Assembly (NCBI GenBank): GCA_029194665.1
Contig: JARFXO010000005.1
Span: forward strand, 124,001 to 188,000
From: Nitrospira sp.
GTDB lineage: Bacteria; Nitrospirota; Nitrospiria; Nitrospirales; Nitrospiraceae
Reading direction: 5' to 3'
DNA length: 64,000 bases
The stretch's first letter is position 1; every line of letters begins with the position of its first letter. The notes beneath the pieces are model-generated. The model made no database searches. It was given only the letters and a program-made list of their open reading frames with translations, and was not told the DNA's origin. Below are positions 62,998 through 64,000 of the stretch, one piece after another. The position numbers were made by a program, and so were the translations under genes.

Positions 62998-63561
62998 ATG
63001 CGACCAACGCAGATGCTTCCCTTCTTCACTGCGATGCTTGCAGTCTTTTCCGCTGGTCCGGCATTCTCAGATGCCCAGCCTGGATCGGATACGACTTGGG
63101 AGTGTCCTCAAGCAGACGGCAGTTCCATGTTTACCAATAAAGAGAGGGCCGGTTGCCATGCCATGACACTCAAGCCGCTTTCTGTCGTGCCCGATTTGGA
63201 GAATATGCCGACGGCTCCCCGAGCGACAACAACCGCCGCTCCTCATTATGAAGTCCCGCCGTATCAGGATCGTGCTCCCGGCATGGGAGATCCGAATGTG
63301 CCGGATTGGGCGCGTGATTGGCACGCAAGCAACACGTCTTCTGGCTCAGCACAGCCTGAAGTGTGTTCGTTATACTCGGAATGGATGCAACTGGTGCAGA
63401 AGACCCGTGGAGGGATGTTCTTCGGATCTGACCCTTCCTATGGTGGAGATGTCACAGGGCGTGCTCAGCGAATGCCAAGCCATTCTTATTACGATAATGC
63501 GCGCTATGTCGCGCTGTCGAGACTCTTCGGTACGGGGTTCGTGCCTGTTGGCTGTTTCTAG
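62998..63561 (+). CDS. exported DUF4124-like protein
   Basis: 187 residues from ATG 62998 after GGAGGTG. A signal peptide (MLPFFTAMLAVFSAGPAFS) precedes WECPQADGSSMFTNKERAGCHAM, which resembles the DUF4124 start with extra Cys. The rest is Pro rich with SRLFGTGFVPVGCF at the end. Function unknown. Divergent from the CBS gene. Confidence 0.75.
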   Translation: MRPTQMLPFFTAMLAVFSAGPAFSDAQPGSDTTWECPQADGSSMFTNKERAGCHAMTLKPLSVVPDLENMPTAPRATTTAAPHYEVPPYQDRAPGMGDPNVPDWARDWHASNTSSGSAQPEVCSLYSEWMQLVQKTRGGMFFGSDPSYGGDVTGRAQRMPSHSYYDNARYVALSRLFGTGFVPVGCF

Positions 63562-63579
63562 ATTTTCGGACTGGGCTCG

Positions 63580-64000
63580 TCAGACTCTATAGAACTCCCG
63601 ATACCACTTCACGAAGCGAGGGATGCCCTCTTCGATTGATGTGGTCGGCTTGAATCCGACATCGCGAGTGAGATCGTCGATATCGGCGTAAGTCGCAGGG
63701 ACGTCCCCCGGTTGCAACGGCATCAGTTTCTTCTCCGCCTGCTTTCCTAACGCCTGCTCCAGGACCTCGATGAAGTGCAGCAGTTCAACCGGCTGATGGT
63801 TGCCGATATTGTAGATTCGTGCCGGAGCCGAGCTGGTTCCCGGTGTCGGCCGATCCCCAGACCAGGTTGGATCAGCCGTGGCCGGGTGATCAAGCGTTCG
63901 GATGACCCCCTCGACAATATCGTCCACATAGGTGAAATCGCGTTTCATCCGGCCCTGGTTAAAGACTTCAATCGGTTTGCCCTCCAAGATGGCCTTCGTA
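63580..64000 (-). CDS. NAD-dependent sugar-nucleotide epimerase, 5' end beyond window
   Basis: The last 140 residues of an extended short-chain dehydrogenase of the UDP-glucuronate 4-epimerase type: GKPIEVFNQGRMKRDFTYVDDIVEGV, YNIGNHQPVELLHFIEVLE, PLQPGDVPATYADIDDL and FVKWYREFYRV. The Rossmann and catalytic YxxxK parts are outside the window. It would make precursors for capsule or exopolysaccharide. Confidence 0.92.
   Translation of the reverse strand, partial: TKAILEGKPIEVFNQGRMKRDFTYVDDIVEGVIRTLDHPATADPTWSGDRPTPGTSSAPARIYNIGNHQPVELLHFIEVLEQALGKQAEKKLMPLQPGDVPATYADIDDLTRDVGFKPTTSIEEGIPRFVKWYREFYRV

Overview
The window looks like a chromosomal segment of a Nitrospirota bacterium, most likely a Nitrospira-like nitrifier. 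This is an inference from gene content and high GC, not a search result. The supporting content is a bacterial DNA topoisomerase VI, a succinate dehydrogenase whose third subunit is a CCG-domain (SdhE-like) protein, DsrE/TusA sulfur-carrier proteins, and many small exported proteins (DUF4124, DUF3443/DUF2844, adhesin-E-like). Housekeeping genes (polA, nth, rpsU, lgt, an AddAB-like pair, tRNA-Leu) alternate with IS elements, decayed IS copies and duplicated gene fragments.

Layout. 1-5.7 kb: an S8 serine protease (cut by the left edge) behind a small lipoprotein that resembles a protease prodomain, a PNPOx-fold protein, a DUF4124 protein and a large WD40 protein. 5.8-10.6 kb: topoisomerase VI B and A subunits followed by an SF2 helicase. 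The B-subunit tail and the helicase each carry a QxxLF sequence resembling a beta-clamp-binding motif. 10.6-14.5 kb: an SMR efflux protein, a DUF2844-DUF3443 pair and small exported proteins. 14.6-17.2 kb: a decayed XRE regulator, a HEAT-repeat protein, a DUF346 (PLL-like lectin) repeat protein fused to a zinc metallopeptidase, then decayed copies of an hxlR gene and of the helicase tail. 17.2-20.4 kb: a DUF433/DUF5615 toxin-antitoxin-like pair, DUF3817, a complete IS with 45-bp inverted repeats, and an HNH nuclease fragment. 20.4-25 kb: HxlR and pirin divergent pair, a MITE-like palindrome, hemerythrin and UspA proteins, a TPR protein.

25.1-30.5 kb is an island-like block: two large uncharacterised lipoproteins in convergent orientation, bounded by two direct copies of the 3' end of an endonuclease/exonuclease/phosphatase gene. 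31.4-38.8 kb: thioredoxin-like protein, zinc ribbon, AddB-like and AddA-like nuclease-helicases and a zincin. 38.9-44.6 kb: lgt, a YtxH protein behind a good sigma-54 promoter match, tRNA-Leu(UAA), small exported proteins, and a duplicated small gene whose two copies flank an IS1182 remnant. 44.6-53.1 kb: polA (proofreading residues lost), PGPGW, DsrE, nth, rpsU, FTCD, TusA, DsrE2, a Rieske pseudogene and a secreted Lon-type protease domain. 53.4-58.6 kb: intact IS630, a Kef-type antiporter whose stop codon lies in the IS junction, and decayed IS110 and ISL3 copies. 58.7-64 kb: sdhA-sdhB-sdhE-like operon, a CBS protein, a secreted protein and the 3' part of a sugar-nucleotide epimerase.

The best leads for new biology are the possible clamp-linked topoisomerase VI/helicase operon, the lectin-metallopeptidase/HEAT pair, the 25-30 kb lipoprotein island and the free-standing prodomain lipoprotein next to its protease.
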